From contig CAXXVF010000002.1 in NCBI GenBank assembly GCA_963663605.2, forward strand, positions 558,001-622,000: a stretch of 64,000 nucleotides of DNA, in the 5' to 3' direction. Of the stretch, positions 6,477-14,880 are shown piece by piece. Origin of the DNA: Sporobacter sp963663605 (GTDB lineage Bacteria > Bacillota > Clostridia > Oscillospirales > Oscillospiraceae). The notes under the pieces were generated by a model that saw nothing but the letters and a program-made list of their open reading frames with translations, did not search any database and was not told the DNA's origin. Within the stretch, counting starts at the first letter, position 1. Each line of letters starts with the position of its first letter. Both the position numbers and the translations under genes were made by a program.

Positions 6477-7259
6477 TTGAAACGGCTGCTGCTTAAGGGA
6501 AGATTTATCCTGCCGGTGCTTTTGGCCGCCGCTGTTTTTTTACTGTTCATATCTTCGCCGCTTGACGAAATGGAAGTCACCGTGGCGGACGTTGCCGATT
6601 ACGGCGGCTATACGGTCGTCATTGATCCCGGTCACGGCGGCGCGGACGGCGGGGCCGTCTCGGTCACGGGCGTCAATGAGAGTGAACTGAATCTGGCTAT
6701 AGCCGAAAAGCTCGACCTGATCCTCGCGTTTTACGGCGTGCGTACCGTTATGACGCGCACGACGGAAGAGCTTGATTACAGCGCGGATTCAAATACAATA
6801 CATGAAAAGAAAGTCGAAGACCAAAAGCGGCGTCTGAGTCTTGTGGAATCTGTTGACAACGCCCTGCTCATAAGCATCCATCAAAACAACTACCCGAGCG
6901 GCGGCCCGTTCGGCGCGCAGGTATTTCATGCGCCGACGGACGGCAGCAAAATGCTTGCCGAAGCAATGCAGCAGCTTCTCGTCGACAAACTCAATCCAAA
7001 GAATCGTCGAACCGCCGTAAAGATACCGTCCGGTATCATGCTTTTAAACAGCGTGACATGTCCGGCCGTCCTGGTTGAATGCGGCTTCTTATCCAATGCC
7101 GGAGAGGAAAAGCTCCTGCGGACCGAAACCTATCAGCTTAAACTCGCCTCGGTCGTCGCGGCCGGATACTTATACATGAAAGACAGCCTTAAAGACAATA
7201 TAAACGGAGGCCCGAATGAAGACGAAGACATCCTTTTATTGTACGGACTGCGGGAATGA
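6477..7259 (+). CDS. cwlD: N-acetylmuramoyl-L-alanine amidase, CwlD type (cortex modification)
   Basis: 260 residues from TTG 6477, chosen for AAAGGGGAGAGG upstream. An in-frame ATG at 6459 would add six residues. An N-terminal membrane anchor or signal (about 8-28) precedes an Amidase_3 domain. Zinc and catalytic motifs are visible: DPGHGGADGG, the Glu of NESELNL, SIHQN and VECGFLSN. CwlD removes peptide from muramic acid so that spore-cortex muramic-delta-lactam can form, which is needed for germination. It overlaps radA by 44 bases, so the two are co-transcribed. The hairpin over its ribosome binding site suggests translational control. A vegetative amidase is the alternative, but size, anchor and context favour CwlD. 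Confidence 0.87.
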   Translation: MKRLLLKGRFILPVLLAAAVFLLFISSPLDEMEVTVADVADYGGYTVVIDPGHGGADGGAVSVTGVNESELNLAIAEKLDLILAFYGVRTVMTRTTEELDYSADSNTIHEKKVEDQKRRLSLVESVDNALLISIHQNNYPSGGPFGAQVFHAPTDGSKMLAEAMQQLLVDKLNPKNRRTAVKIPSGIMLLNSVTCPAVLVECGFLSNAGEEKLLRTETYQLKLASVVAAGYLYMKDSLKDNINGGPNEDEDILLLYGLRE

Positions 7260-8580
7260 GACGCCGAAATGGCAGGGCAGATGCCCGGCCTGCGGCAGCT
7301 GGAACACGATCGTTGAACAGCCCGCCGAGAAAAAGGCGAAACCCGCTGCGCGCGCCGCCTACGTACAGGCGGCACGAAAACCAAAACTGATCGGCGAGCT
7401 GGACGGTTCCAGCGAGCTGCGCTTTTCAACCGGTCTGGACGAGCTCGACCGCGTCCTCGGCGGCGGCGCCGTCGCCGGTTCGCTCATTTTGGTCGGCGGC
7501 GCGCCGGGCATCGGCAAATCGACGCTGCTTTTGCAGATCTGCGGGAATCTCGGTCATAAATATAAAATACTTTATGTAACGGGTGAGGAATCAGAACGGC
7601 AGCTGAAAATGCGCGCGCTGCGCCTGGGCGCCGACGGCGGCGGCGCGTTTTATGTGCTGGCCGAAACAAGTTTAAACGAAATATTGTCGTCAGCGGAAGA
7701 GCTGAGGCCCGATATCATGATCATAGACTCGATCCAGACGCTATACAGCGACGAACTGAGCGCGTCGCCCGGCAGCGTCGGACAGGTAAAGGAATGCGCC
7801 ATGGCGCTGCTCCAGCTATCAAAAACGTCCGGCGCGACGGTATTTCTCGTTGGCCACGTCAATAAAGAGGGCGCAATAGCGGGCCCGAAGGTACTCGAGC
7901 ATATGGTGGACTGCGTTTTATACTTTGAGGGCGAGAAGTCGTCCAGTTACCGCATACTGCGCGGGGCTAAAAACCGTTTCGGTTCGACCAATGAACTCGG
8001 CGTATTTGAAATGAACGAAGGCGGCCTCAGAGAGGTGCAAAACCCTTCCGAACTGCTCCTGACCGGCCGGCCGGAAAAAGCGTCCGGCACTTGCGTCACT
8101 TGCGTCATCGAGGGCACGCGCCCGCTTCTGGCCGAAGTGCAGGCGCTTGTGACACAGAGCTTTTACAATATGCCACGGCGTAATTCAAACGGCATCGAAT
8201 ATAACCGCGCCATGATGCTTTTGGCCGTGCTGGAAAAGCGCAGCGGTCTGCGTGTCGGCGGCTGCGACGCGTATCTGAATGTCGTCGGGGGGCTGACGAT
8301 CGACGAGCCTGCGGTTGACCTGGCCGTCGTTATCGCGCTGGCATCCAGCTATAAGGACAAGCCGGTCAAAGACGACCTCGTCGTTATCGGAGAAGTTGGA
8401 CTGACCGGCGAGCTGCGGCCTGTTTCGGGACTCGGCCTCCGTCTTACAGAGGCGTTGAGGCTTGGCTTCAAAACCTGTATCGTTCCGAAAAACACTGTTG
8501 GGAAAGCGTCCGTGCCGGAGGGCATCGAGGTGAAGCCCGCCCGGACGATTACCGAAGCGATCGGCCTTGCGCTGGCCTGA
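7216..8580 (+). CDS. radA: DNA repair protein RadA/Sms
   Basis: 454 residues, full length. Order of parts: a four-Cys zinc finger (CTDCGNETPKWQGRCPACG) at the N terminus, a RecA-like ATPase with Walker A GGAPGIGKST near residue 93, the RadA-specific KNRFGSTNELGVFEM motif near residue 250, and a C-terminal Lon-protease-like domain. RadA drives branch migration of recombination intermediates and supports recombinational repair. The ATG at 7216 is preceded by GGAGG inside the 3' end of cwlD. Confidence 0.97.
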   Translation: MKTKTSFYCTDCGNETPKWQGRCPACGSWNTIVEQPAEKKAKPAARAAYVQAARKPKLIGELDGSSELRFSTGLDELDRVLGGGAVAGSLILVGGAPGIGKSTLLLQICGNLGHKYKILYVTGEESERQLKMRALRLGADGGGAFYVLAETSLNEILSSAEELRPDIMIIDSIQTLYSDELSASPGSVGQVKECAMALLQLSKTSGATVFLVGHVNKEGAIAGPKVLEHMVDCVLYFEGEKSSSYRILRGAKNRFGSTNELGVFEMNEGGLREVQNPSELLLTGRPEKASGTCVTCVIEGTRPLLAEVQALVTQSFYNMPRRNSNGIEYNRAMMLLAVLEKRSGLRVGGCDAYLNVVGGLTIDEPAVDLAVVIALASSYKDKPVKDDLVVIGEVGLTGELRPVSGLGLRLTEALRLGFKTCIVPKNTVGKASVPEGIEVKPARTITEAIGLALA

Positions 8581-8581
8581 T

Positions 8582-8716
8582 TTATTTCGTCCTTTTGATA
8601 TAGTGGATGCAGCCGTCGGATTTGTTCTTCGGCTTTCCTTTGGACGCTGCGCGTTCAAGACAGCAGCAGCCGTCTTTTTGATAAACGCAGTCCTCGGTAC
8701 ACGGAATCAGACTCAT
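8582..8716 (-). CDS. 44-residue cysteine-rich clostridial protein
   Basis: The sequence starts MSLIPCTEDCVYQKDGCCCL and ends DGCIHYIKRTK. It has a GGAGG site before the ATG at 8716. The pattern C-x3-C-x6-CCC with a later CIHY resembles a small family of unknown function common in Clostridia and sometimes mis-annotated as a dehydratase. The Cys spacing suggests a metal-binding knuckle. It is convergent with radA, whose stop lies one base away, so the two transcripts face each other without a separate terminator. Function unknown. Confidence 0.72.
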   Translation of the reverse strand: MSLIPCTEDCVYQKDGCCCLERAASKGKPKNKSDGCIHYIKRTK

Positions 8717-8790
8717 TTGTTGATCGCCTCCGCTATGTAGTTTGCTCAGACGATCAAAAAAAATTAGACAAGCAGCGCTGTCAATTATAG

Positions 8791-8979
8791 TTATCCGGCG
8801 TCTGTGCTTGTTATACGCGTGTTTTCATCGTTGGAACGCTGCGACGCGATGGTGTTCAGCGCTGCGCCGAGCTGCCCGAAAACGGCCGCAAGCAAAAACA
8901 GGTCGTTTGTTTTTTTGATGTCTTTGGCGATCGCGCACGCGAGCGCAGTGATTCCTCCGGGCAGCAGGCATTCGTTCAT
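8791..8979 (-). CDS. small conserved helical protein, DUF6774-like
   Basis: 62 residues: MNECLLPGGITALACAIAKD then DLFLLAAVFGQLGAALNTIA and a short acidic/polar tail. GGAGGG lies five bases before the ATG. The layout, with an N-terminal Cys, a hydrophobic helix and an LAAVFGQLGxxLxxIA helix, matches a short family widespread in Clostridia, which I believe is DUF6774. No function is known. It lies in the same direction as the cysteine-rich gene 74 bases downstream and may share its transcript. Confidence 0.65.
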   Translation of the reverse strand: MNECLLPGGITALACAIAKDIKKTNDLFLLAAVFGQLGAALNTIASQRSNDENTRITSTDAG

Positions 8980-9121
8980 ATCAAACCCTCCGCTTTTATA
9001 GTATGCCGCGGCCCGTTTTTTGGCAGGGAAGGGAATAGCCGTTGTCCTAAAAATAATTGATCATGAAGGTTTCTTTGTCCAAAGACTTGTATTATAATGC
9101 AGTCATGGGGGTAAATTCTAA

Positions 9122-9532
9122 ATGCAGATTAAATATTCATTTTTATGTGAAGCGGCAAACATCTCAAACGGTTCGCTCAACGCCCTTGGGATATTCGATA
9201 CCATCCGAACGCTCAAATTCCCATGCCAGCATCCGAGGTTTACCTATGTTGCAAATATAGAATTTGAGAGAAACGAAGTCGGCAAGCATCCTTTTAAGCT
9301 GTCGTTCGTCGGCCTGGACGGCAAGGACGTCATGCCGCCGCTGTCCGGAGAGATCAACGTCAACCCAGTAGGCCTGCGAAACAGTCTTGTCCTTCAGATG
9401 AATAATATCAAATTTTCGGAAGAAGGCGCATACAAGTTCGACCTGACTGTTGACGGCGAACTTATTTGCTCGGAAATCCTTAAGGTGCTGCAAGTCAAGC
9501 AGATAAACAAACCGGGTGTACAGCGCCAATAG
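9122..9532 (+). CDS. conserved hypothetical protein, DUF6941-like beta-rich
   Basis: 136 residues, no signal peptide or membrane segment. The pattern (KYSFLCEAANISNGSLNALG, an internal SFVGLDGKDVMPPLSG, and EEGAYKFDLTVDGE near the C terminus) is a beta-sandwich-like arrangement that resembles a family of unknown function I associate with DUF6941. GGGGGT precedes the ATG, and a TATAAT (9093-9098) lies upstream without a clear -35 box. It is followed by the palindrome that ends it and starts marR. Function unknown. Confidence 0.68.
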   Translation: MQIKYSFLCEAANISNGSLNALGIFDTIRTLKFPCQHPRFTYVANIEFERNEVGKHPFKLSFVGLDGKDVMPPLSGEINVNPVGLRNSLVLQMNNIKFSEEGAYKFDLTVDGELICSEILKVLQVKQINKPGVQRQ

Positions 9533-9566
9533 ACGGCGTATCAGCAGTATTAGCTTTTTAAGGGGC

Positions 9567-9602
9567 AACACACAATAGTTGACATTGCAACTATTGTGTG
9601 TT
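9567..9602. promoter_or_regulatory. 15-bp-arm palindrome: MarR operator/terminator
   Basis: AACACACAATAGTTG (9567-9581), ACATTG, and CAACTATTGTGTGTT (9588-9602). It overlaps the marR promoter and is followed by an ATTTTATT stretch, so it can also terminate the preceding gene. Its core GTTGACATTGCAAC recurs nearly identically at 9611-9624 (GTTGACTTTGCAAC), as expected for paired operators of an autorepressing MarR protein. Confidence 0.65.
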
Positions 9603-9607
9603 ATTTT
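9579..9607 (+). promoter_or_regulatory. sigma-A promoter of the marR-MATE operon
   Basis: A consensus TTGACA (9579-9584), 17-base spacer and TATTTT (9602-9607) embedded in the palindrome. Binding of the regulator there, and at the second copy 9611-9624, would block RNA polymerase. Confidence 0.62.
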
Positions 9608-9673
9608 ATTGTTGACTTTGCAACTATATTAAGTGGCAGAAACATGCGGTATACAGAAAGGGAAGTGCAGAAA

Positions 9674-10126
9674 ATGGCTGAAACCGCGCCTGAAAAGATT
9701 AAATCTATAGGCAAATGGATCTCCGTGATTTACAGGAAATCACAGATAGAAATAAACAAAACACTTAAGCCATATGGATTGATCTCATCTCATTTCATAT
9801 TTCTGATTCAGCTTTATAAAGGCGACCGCGTAAGTCAGGATTATCTGTCAAAAGCGTTATATATTGATAAAAGCGCAACGGCCCGTGCCATAAAACAGCT
9901 GGAGGCAAGCGGCTATGTTATTAGAAAAGTCAATGCGGAAGACAAAAGAAGCAATTATGTTTGTTTGACGGAAAAAGCGCTCTCCATGCGGGATGAATTT
10001 CAGACGATATTGTTTTCCTGGAATGAAAGACTGACGCGCGGCCTTAATGGCGAAGAATATGATTTTATCTACAAACTTCTCAGGCAGATGGCTGGGGATA
10101 TTCTTGAAAACGGAGAACCTGAATGA
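9674..10126 (+). CDS. MarR-family transcriptional regulator
   Basis: 150 residues from ATG 9674, preceded by AGAAAGGGA. An ATG 30 bases upstream (9644) is possible but has no site. Winged-helix features are seen: a DNA-recognition helix around DYLSKALYIDKSATARAIKQ, and the wing VIRKVNAEDKRSNYVCLTEK with the DxRxxx-LT pattern of MarR. It overlaps the MATE gene by four bases (ATGA), so it most likely represses that transporter and itself through the flanking palindromes. The inducer is unknown, possibly an antibiotic or aromatic compound. Confidence 0.92.
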   Translation: MAETAPEKIKSIGKWISVIYRKSQIEINKTLKPYGLISSHFIFLIQLYKGDRVSQDYLSKALYIDKSATARAIKQLEASGYVIRKVNAEDKRSNYVCLTEKALSMRDEFQTILFSWNERLTRGLNGEEYDFIYKLLRQMAGDILENGEPE

Positions 10127-11466
10127 AAAAAATGAAGAAACCGGATATCCTCGGCGGTGATATTTCAAAAGTGCTCAGGCAACTGACCGGTCCGATGATT
10201 ATAGGCGCTTTGGGCATCGTTGCTTTCAATCTTGCGGATACATATTTTGTCGGCCGTATAGGGACGCTTGAAATCGCAGCGCTGTCTTTTACGTTTCCGG
10301 TTGTGCTTATAATAAACAGCCTGATCCTCGGGGTCGGGGTCGGCGCATCGGCCGTTATTTCAAACGCAGTCGGCGCAAAGGATGAACATAAGGTAAAACG
10401 GCTCGTTACGGCCAGCCTGCTGATGGGTCTGCTGATTGCGCTTGTCGCAATGATTATCGGAGAACTTACCATCGTGCCTTTGTTTACGCTTCTGGGCGCC
10501 GACGCGCAGGTTATGCCTTACCTGATCAGTTATATGCGTATCTGGTATGCCGGAGCCATGTTTCTTGCCGTGCCAATGGTTGGCAACAGCGCAATCCGGG
10601 CTTTAGGAGACACAAAAACACCCAGTATGGTCATGATGGTGTCCGCTCTTGGGAATATTGTTTTGGACCCGATTATGATATTCGGGCTCGGCGGATTTGA
10701 AGGGCTGGGCGTATCCGGCGCCGCGATAGCGACGGTTTGCTCGCGGTTTATAACGTTTGTGGTCGCTATGTATGTTCTTATAATCCGGGAAAAAGCCGTG
10801 ACCTTCAAAGACACGAAGCTCGCGCAAATATTCGCGTCGTGGAAGTCGATCCTGTTTATAGGCATGCCGAATGCGCTGGCCAGGATGATATTGCCGATCG
10901 GCGCCGGTATCATAACGGGTCTCATAGCGCGTTTAGGAAATGATGCCGTAGCCGGATACGGGATAGCGACTAAAATAGAATTTCTGTTCTTCTCCGTATT
11001 TATGGCGTTAGCTTCCGTTATGCCGATATTTGTCGGTCAGAATTACGGCGCAAAACAATTCAGCCGTATCCTCGAAGGAATTCGGCTGAGCGAAAAGTTC
11101 TCTGTATTCTATGGCCTGGGGGTATTCGTTGTTATGTTCATAGCCGCAAAGCCGGTTGCCAGGCTGTTCAGCGACAACGAACGGGTCGTGGAGGTTATTG
11201 TAACTTATTTCAGGATAGTCCCGATGGGTTACGGTTTTTACGGCATTATGCAGGTGCTCAACAGTTCGTATAACGCCCTGAAAAAGCCAATTAAGGCGGC
11301 GTCCATAAACCTCATTCAAGTTCTCGCGGTTTTCGTGCCGCTAGCTAGCCTGACGGTCAACCTGTTGGGCATATACGGGGTTTTCGGCGCGCTGGCGTTG
11401 TCTTATATCCTGGTAAGCGTCGTATATCACTTGATTTGGAAGAGAGACAGCCTGGTTATTTCATGA
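10123..11466 (+). CDS. MATE-family multidrug efflux transporter
   Basis: 447 residues with about 12 hydrophobic segments and two MatE repeats. The N terminus has the usual LTGPMIIGALGIVAFNLADTYFVG. The second half begins near FASWKSILFIGMPNALARMI. Members export cationic drugs or metabolites against a Na+ or H+ gradient. It is co-translated with the upstream MarR gene (ATGA overlap), so it is the likely regulated target. Its stop overlaps the convergent membrane-anchored gene at 11461. No key part is missing; substrate unknown. Confidence 0.93.
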   Translation: MKKMKKPDILGGDISKVLRQLTGPMIIGALGIVAFNLADTYFVGRIGTLEIAALSFTFPVVLIINSLILGVGVGASAVISNAVGAKDEHKVKRLVTASLLMGLLIALVAMIIGELTIVPLFTLLGADAQVMPYLISYMRIWYAGAMFLAVPMVGNSAIRALGDTKTPSMVMMVSALGNIVLDPIMIFGLGGFEGLGVSGAAIATVCSRFITFVVAMYVLIIREKAVTFKDTKLAQIFASWKSILFIGMPNALARMILPIGAGIITGLIARLGNDAVAGYGIATKIEFLFFSVFMALASVMPIFVGQNYGAKQFSRILEGIRLSEKFSVFYGLGVFVVMFIAAKPVARLFSDNERVVEVIVTYFRIVPMGYGFYGIMQVLNSSYNALKKPIKAASINLIQVLAVFVPLASLTVNLLGIYGVFGALALSYILVSVVYHLIWKRDSLVIS

Positions 11467-11889
11467 CGCCTGACCGGGAAACAGCTTGAAGCATTCGGTC
11501 TTGAGACTGTAGCGGATGCTTGTGTTTTCCGCAGCTGTAACCGAATGCGTAAATACTTCCATCTGCTTTGGGAGCATTATTTCCGTAACGGGAACAGATT
11601 TTGAATAAAGCAGGGTGTCGTTGCCGTCATAGATCATTAAAGTATAGCTTGTATTGAACAGGATGCCGAATGTCTCATTTTTAATATTGAACGAGAGATA
11701 ATAGTTATTGTTCGATGTGTTTATTTTAGAAAAATTCACGGTCGCGACAAGCGGCTCTTTATAAAACTGAGGGGAAATAATTAAGAACAGCAGGAATACG
11801 GCAAGTATGATATACGCAATTCTTTGAAGCTTCGTAAGCGCCCGTTTACGCGCTGCACGGTCTTCCGGTCCGCCGGCTTCATATTTCAT
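11461..11889 (-). CDS. membrane-anchored hypothetical protein
   Basis: 142 residues from ATG 11889 (AGGTGG six bases upstream; a GTG nine bases earlier is possible). A charged N-terminal cytoplasmic tail (about 1-23, many R and K) is followed by one hydrophobic segment (IAYIILAVFLLFLIIS). An extracellular beta-rich region of about 95 residues comes next with N-rich strands, as in FxIG/LEA-like or DUF-type domains. I do not recognise the family. It is convergent with the MATE gene, overlapping by six bases. Confidence 0.7.
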   Translation of the reverse strand: MKYEAGGPEDRAARKRALTKLQRIAYIILAVFLLFLIISPQFYKEPLVATVNFSKINTSNNNYYLSFNIKNETFGILFNTSYTLMIYDGNDTLLYSKSVPVTEIMLPKQMEVFTHSVTAAENTSIRYSLKTECFKLFPGQAS

Positions 11890-12050
11890 AATTTCCACCT
11901 GCCCGAATTTATTTTAGCCTGTTAAGCCGCCGGAGCGCCTTAACTTTGTAGCCGTAGATTATGCTTGGTATTTTTGAGCGCGACAGTTTATTGGCAGTTT
12001 CTCTTTTTCTTTGATAACCGTAGCTTGATACGCTTTTAGCATAGATATAA

Positions 12051-12111
12051 TATCATCTAATGTCAATAGATGATACTTTATCTAATAATTGCCGTATATA
12101 TAGATGATCTA
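12051..12111. promoter_or_regulatory. cluster of TAGATGAT operator-like repeats
   Basis: Perfect inverted repeat TATCATCTA (12051-12059) - 7 bases - TAGATGATA (12067-12075), then TAGATGATCTA (12101-12111), a pseudo-palindrome around one base. The gap 11890-12347 is otherwise gene-free. It has two further small hairpins: CTCCTCTG / CAGGGGAG (12168-12193) and ACAGCAG / CTGCTGT (12260-12278). The operator cluster lies between divergent genes, so it could serve either. Confidence 0.4.
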
Positions 12112-12347
12112 AATCTGCCGCTTTCCACAGTCCTACAAGGAATAGACTTTTTAATAAATTGCAATTACTCCTCTGTTTATAACGGCAGGGGAGTTGTTAT
12201 TAGTACTTCATTAATATATTATGAAAGTGTAACACATGTAAACAGCATCTGATCGTTGAACAGCAGCTGACCTGCTGTGGTGCAAACGGGAGTGTGTACA
12301 CGAGCAAGAAAACTTAATGAGTATAACAAATTGAGGAGATTTAACAA

Positions 12348-13181
12348 ATGGAGTACACAATTATCGCGGACAGCTGCTGTGACATGACGCCGCAACTTAG
12401 GGAACGGTTATGTTTGAAATCAGTTCCCTTAACCATGATGTTAGGCCAAAAGGAATTTACCGATGATGATTACTTAGATATTTCCGGCTTCATGGCAGAA
12501 ATGAAAGCATGCACTAAACGGGTTGGCTCCGCTTCTCCGCCACCCTATCTCTACCAGAAATCAATCGAAAGTGCGCGACACTCCTTTATTGTGACTTTAT
12601 CCAGCCAGCTTTCAGGGTCGTATGCCAACGCGGTTGCGTGCAAAACACTTGCGGAAGAAAACGGTGAAACCGATACATACGTGTTCGACTCGAAAAGCGC
12701 TTCGGCCGGTGAGGTGTTGATTGCTGTGAAAATACGGGAACTGCTCCTGAATGGAATGTCTAAAGATAATATCATTAAAACCGTCAATCACTTTATTGAT
12801 AGCATGAAAACCTATTTTGTCCTTGAGCGATACGACAATTTACAAAAAAATGGGCGACTTGGAAAAATAAAAGGGAAGCTGATCAGCACTTTGAATATAA
12901 AATTGGTGATGGGTGCGGACGGTAGCGGAAATATCAAGTTGTACGATAAGTTCCGAGGGGAAAAACAGCTTGTAGAAAGACTACTCTCGCTTATTGAAAG
13001 CAGCGGCAAGAAAACGGAGGGCGAGAGTTTGGCAATCTCGCATTGCAACAATTTGGATCTGGCAAAATCGTTGGGAAAAGCAATTGAGTTGAAATACCAT
13101 TTCAAAGAAATACTCATTTTACCAACCAGCGGATTAAGCTCCCTTTACACGGACGACAAAGGCATTGTGATGGCCTTTTAA
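12348..13181 (+). CDS. DegV-family fatty-acid-binding protein
   Basis: 277 residues. The N-terminal signature IIADSCCDMTPQLRERL and the central TLSSQLSGSYANAV are the fatty-acid-binding face of DegV/FakB proteins. The C-terminal domain has VMGADGSGNIKLYDKFRG and LPTSGLSSLYTDDKGIVMAF. In other Firmicutes such proteins hand fatty acids to the FakA kinase for phospholipid synthesis, but no fakA-like gene is seen here. TTGAGGAG precedes the ATG. It looks to stand alone in its transcript. Codon use is slightly more AT-rich than the flanking housekeeping genes. Confidence 0.9.
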   Translation: MEYTIIADSCCDMTPQLRERLCLKSVPLTMMLGQKEFTDDDYLDISGFMAEMKACTKRVGSASPPPYLYQKSIESARHSFIVTLSSQLSGSYANAVACKTLAEENGETDTYVFDSKSASAGEVLIAVKIRELLLNGMSKDNIIKTVNHFIDSMKTYFVLERYDNLQKNGRLGKIKGKLISTLNIKLVMGADGSGNIKLYDKFRGEKQLVERLLSLIESSGKKTEGESLAISHCNNLDLAKSLGKAIELKYHFKEILILPTSGLSSLYTDDKGIVMAF

Positions 13182-13318
13182 ACAATGTGTTTATGGCGAG
13201 ATCATCATTAATGCATATGACGGAGCAAATTGGACACAGGCGCAGATAGGCGATAAAATCTAATATTAAAGAGTTGTAATATAATACAGCATAATACGTA
13301 TGAGGGGATGTAATTGCT

Positions 13319-13627
13319 ATGACGGTAGTTTTAATGGTCAGAGTGCTTGATGAAAACAGGAACGGAGTTGAATGGTATAGTCAGGTTACGGATATGCCGT
13401 TTACGCCTACAATCGGGATGAAAATACAAGGATTTAATTCATGCGCTTTATGGGAAACCGAAAATGCCGGGTTGCTTGTACCGGAGATTAAAGATATATC
13501 ACACGATATTGATGAAAAAATAATGTTTTGCCTATTTGAAATAAATGAAAAACTTGTGTCAACATCCTGGAACAGGATTGATGAGAACAGTTATGGCTTT
13601 AAGCATTTTAGAGGTGTCAGCCAGTAA
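13319..13627 (+). CDS. hypothetical protein, possible accessory gene
   Basis: 102 residues, acidic, no membrane segment or signal. Readable pieces are VLMVRVLDENRNGVEWYSQV and VPEIKDISHDIDEKIMFCLF. I recognise no family. The ATG follows GAGGGGATG eight bases upstream, so it is likely translated. It is more AT-rich than the core genes and lies next to the very AT-rich gene at 13784, suggesting shared acquisition. What it does is unknown. Confidence 0.55.
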   Translation: MTVVLMVRVLDENRNGVEWYSQVTDMPFTPTIGMKIQGFNSCALWETENAGLLVPEIKDISHDIDEKIMFCLFEINEKLVSTSWNRIDENSYGFKHFRGVSQ

Positions 13628-13783
13628 AATATCGTGTTAACAATCGCAATATCTTCCTGATATAAACCCACCCTAAATTGATCAATATTTTTACTAAATT
13701 GCAATATAATGACTACATATCCTCTTTATTGATATAAGAGGATATGTTATTATAAAAATAAAAAATAGTTAGGAATTTTAGTA

Positions 13784-14560
13784 ATGGATAATAGTGTTTA
13801 TCATTATACAAGTTTAGATGCATTTACTAAAATAATAAAAGGTGAAAAATTATGGTTTACACACATAGATTGTCTTAATGATACATCTGAATATAGTCAT
13901 TATGATATTGTATTAGAAAAAGCAATTGATGAAGTGAAAAAGGAAACAATAATAAATACAAATGAATTAGAAAACAGACTGGATATAATACATAAATTTA
14001 AGAAATTGTTTCACCCTGATATATATACTTTTTCTTTTAGTAACAATGGTAATAGTATACCAATGTGGAATTATTATTCTGAGGTATCGGGAATATCTTT
14101 GGGTTTTAATAAAATATTATTAACTAAAATGATGTCTGAATATTATATAAGGAAAGCAATTGCATTCAGCGGGAATGATATTATATATGATGAAGATAAG
14201 CAGATAGTAATGTTTAAAGAAAATATATATAAAACAATTAATGAGAGTAAAAACTTAGAATTTGATTTTCATATAATAAAAAAAGATTGTTTTAAATATG
14301 AAGATGAATATAGGTTTGCTTTGTTAAGTAAAAATAAGGAATCTGATATAAATATAATAGCAACAAAAACGGATTTAAAAAAAATATGTATTGTTGAATT
14401 ACCAGAAGGTTGGAAGAAGACAATAACAGAAATATATATATCTCCATATAATAAAAGTGAAAACTTAAAACAAAAGATTATTGAATTTTTAGAATTTAAT
14501 AAAATTAAAATAGACCACGAAAGAATAATAAAGTCAGAATTACCAGTAAGACAAAAATAA
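13784..14560 (+). CDS. DUF2971-like protein in an AT-rich acquired patch
   Basis: 258 residues starting MDNSVYHYTSLDAFTKIIKG, then LWFTHIDCLNDTSEYSHYD and a later KKDCFKYEDEYRFALLS. This is the pattern of DUF2971 proteins, a family of unknown function common in accessory islands. The sequence is strikingly AT-rich, with lysine, isoleucine and asparagine codons dominating, unlike all neighbours, so recent transfer is likely. No clear Shine-Dalgarno is present: the bases before the ATG are AT-rich with only a weak TTAGGAAT. It is alone, without an obvious partner. Confidence 0.78.
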   Translation: MDNSVYHYTSLDAFTKIIKGEKLWFTHIDCLNDTSEYSHYDIVLEKAIDEVKKETIINTNELENRLDIIHKFKKLFHPDIYTFSFSNNGNSIPMWNYYSEVSGISLGFNKILLTKMMSEYYIRKAIAFSGNDIIYDEDKQIVMFKENIYKTINESKNLEFDFHIIKKDCFKYEDEYRFALLSKNKESDINIIATKTDLKKICIVELPEGWKKTITEIYISPYNKSENLKQKIIEFLEFNKIKIDHERIIKSELPVRQK

Positions 14561-14617
14561 TAAACAAGACCGTTGGACTAGTTATTTTTTGTCAACTGGC
14601 GATACTTCGGGGTGTAG

Positions 14618-14770
14618 ATTTTCGCCCAGGGCGCCCCGGAAGAAACTGACGGCGGCCGGGACGATGTATTGTCAGACATTGAACAAAACATGATTTTAAA
14701 TAGAGCAGATGCAATCATCGAAAGTCTTGCAAAAGAGCCAACAAAGCCGCTTTCCTCTGCCCTGCATTGA
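14618..14770 (+). pseudogene. possible remnant of a larger gene, C-terminal fragment
   Basis: An open stretch of 50 codons without a start codon of its own: GAPEETDGGRDDVLSDIEQN, then MILNRADAIIESLAKEP, then a stop next to a hairpin. The helical acidic pattern and the terminator right after it suggest the tail of a lost protein. I do not recognise the parent. This is the only content I see in 14561-14880 besides the terminator. Confidence 0.25.
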
Positions 14771-14794
14771 ACAAAATTTTTATTTTGTTCAATG
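14765..14794 (+). terminator. perfect 13-bp terminator-like hairpin
   Basis: CATTGAACAAAAT (14765-14777), TTTT, ATTTTGTTCAATG (14782-14794). The first twelve bases also occur at about 14675, inside the remnant. Confidence 0.55.
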
Positions 14795-14880
14795 TTTAGT
14801 GAATATGCCAATAGACCTTCCCCGGCTAAAATGTTAGAATATTCATGTAAAAAGCATACTCTTCTCTCGTGAGGTGCGCG

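Noticed and set aside
12070..12252. A 60-residue open frame before degV
   Set aside because: It crosses operator-like repeats and hairpins, has no binding site and no family pattern.
13182..13318. A regulatory RNA between degV and the next gene
   Set aside because: No stable stem or conserved motif could be made out by eye.
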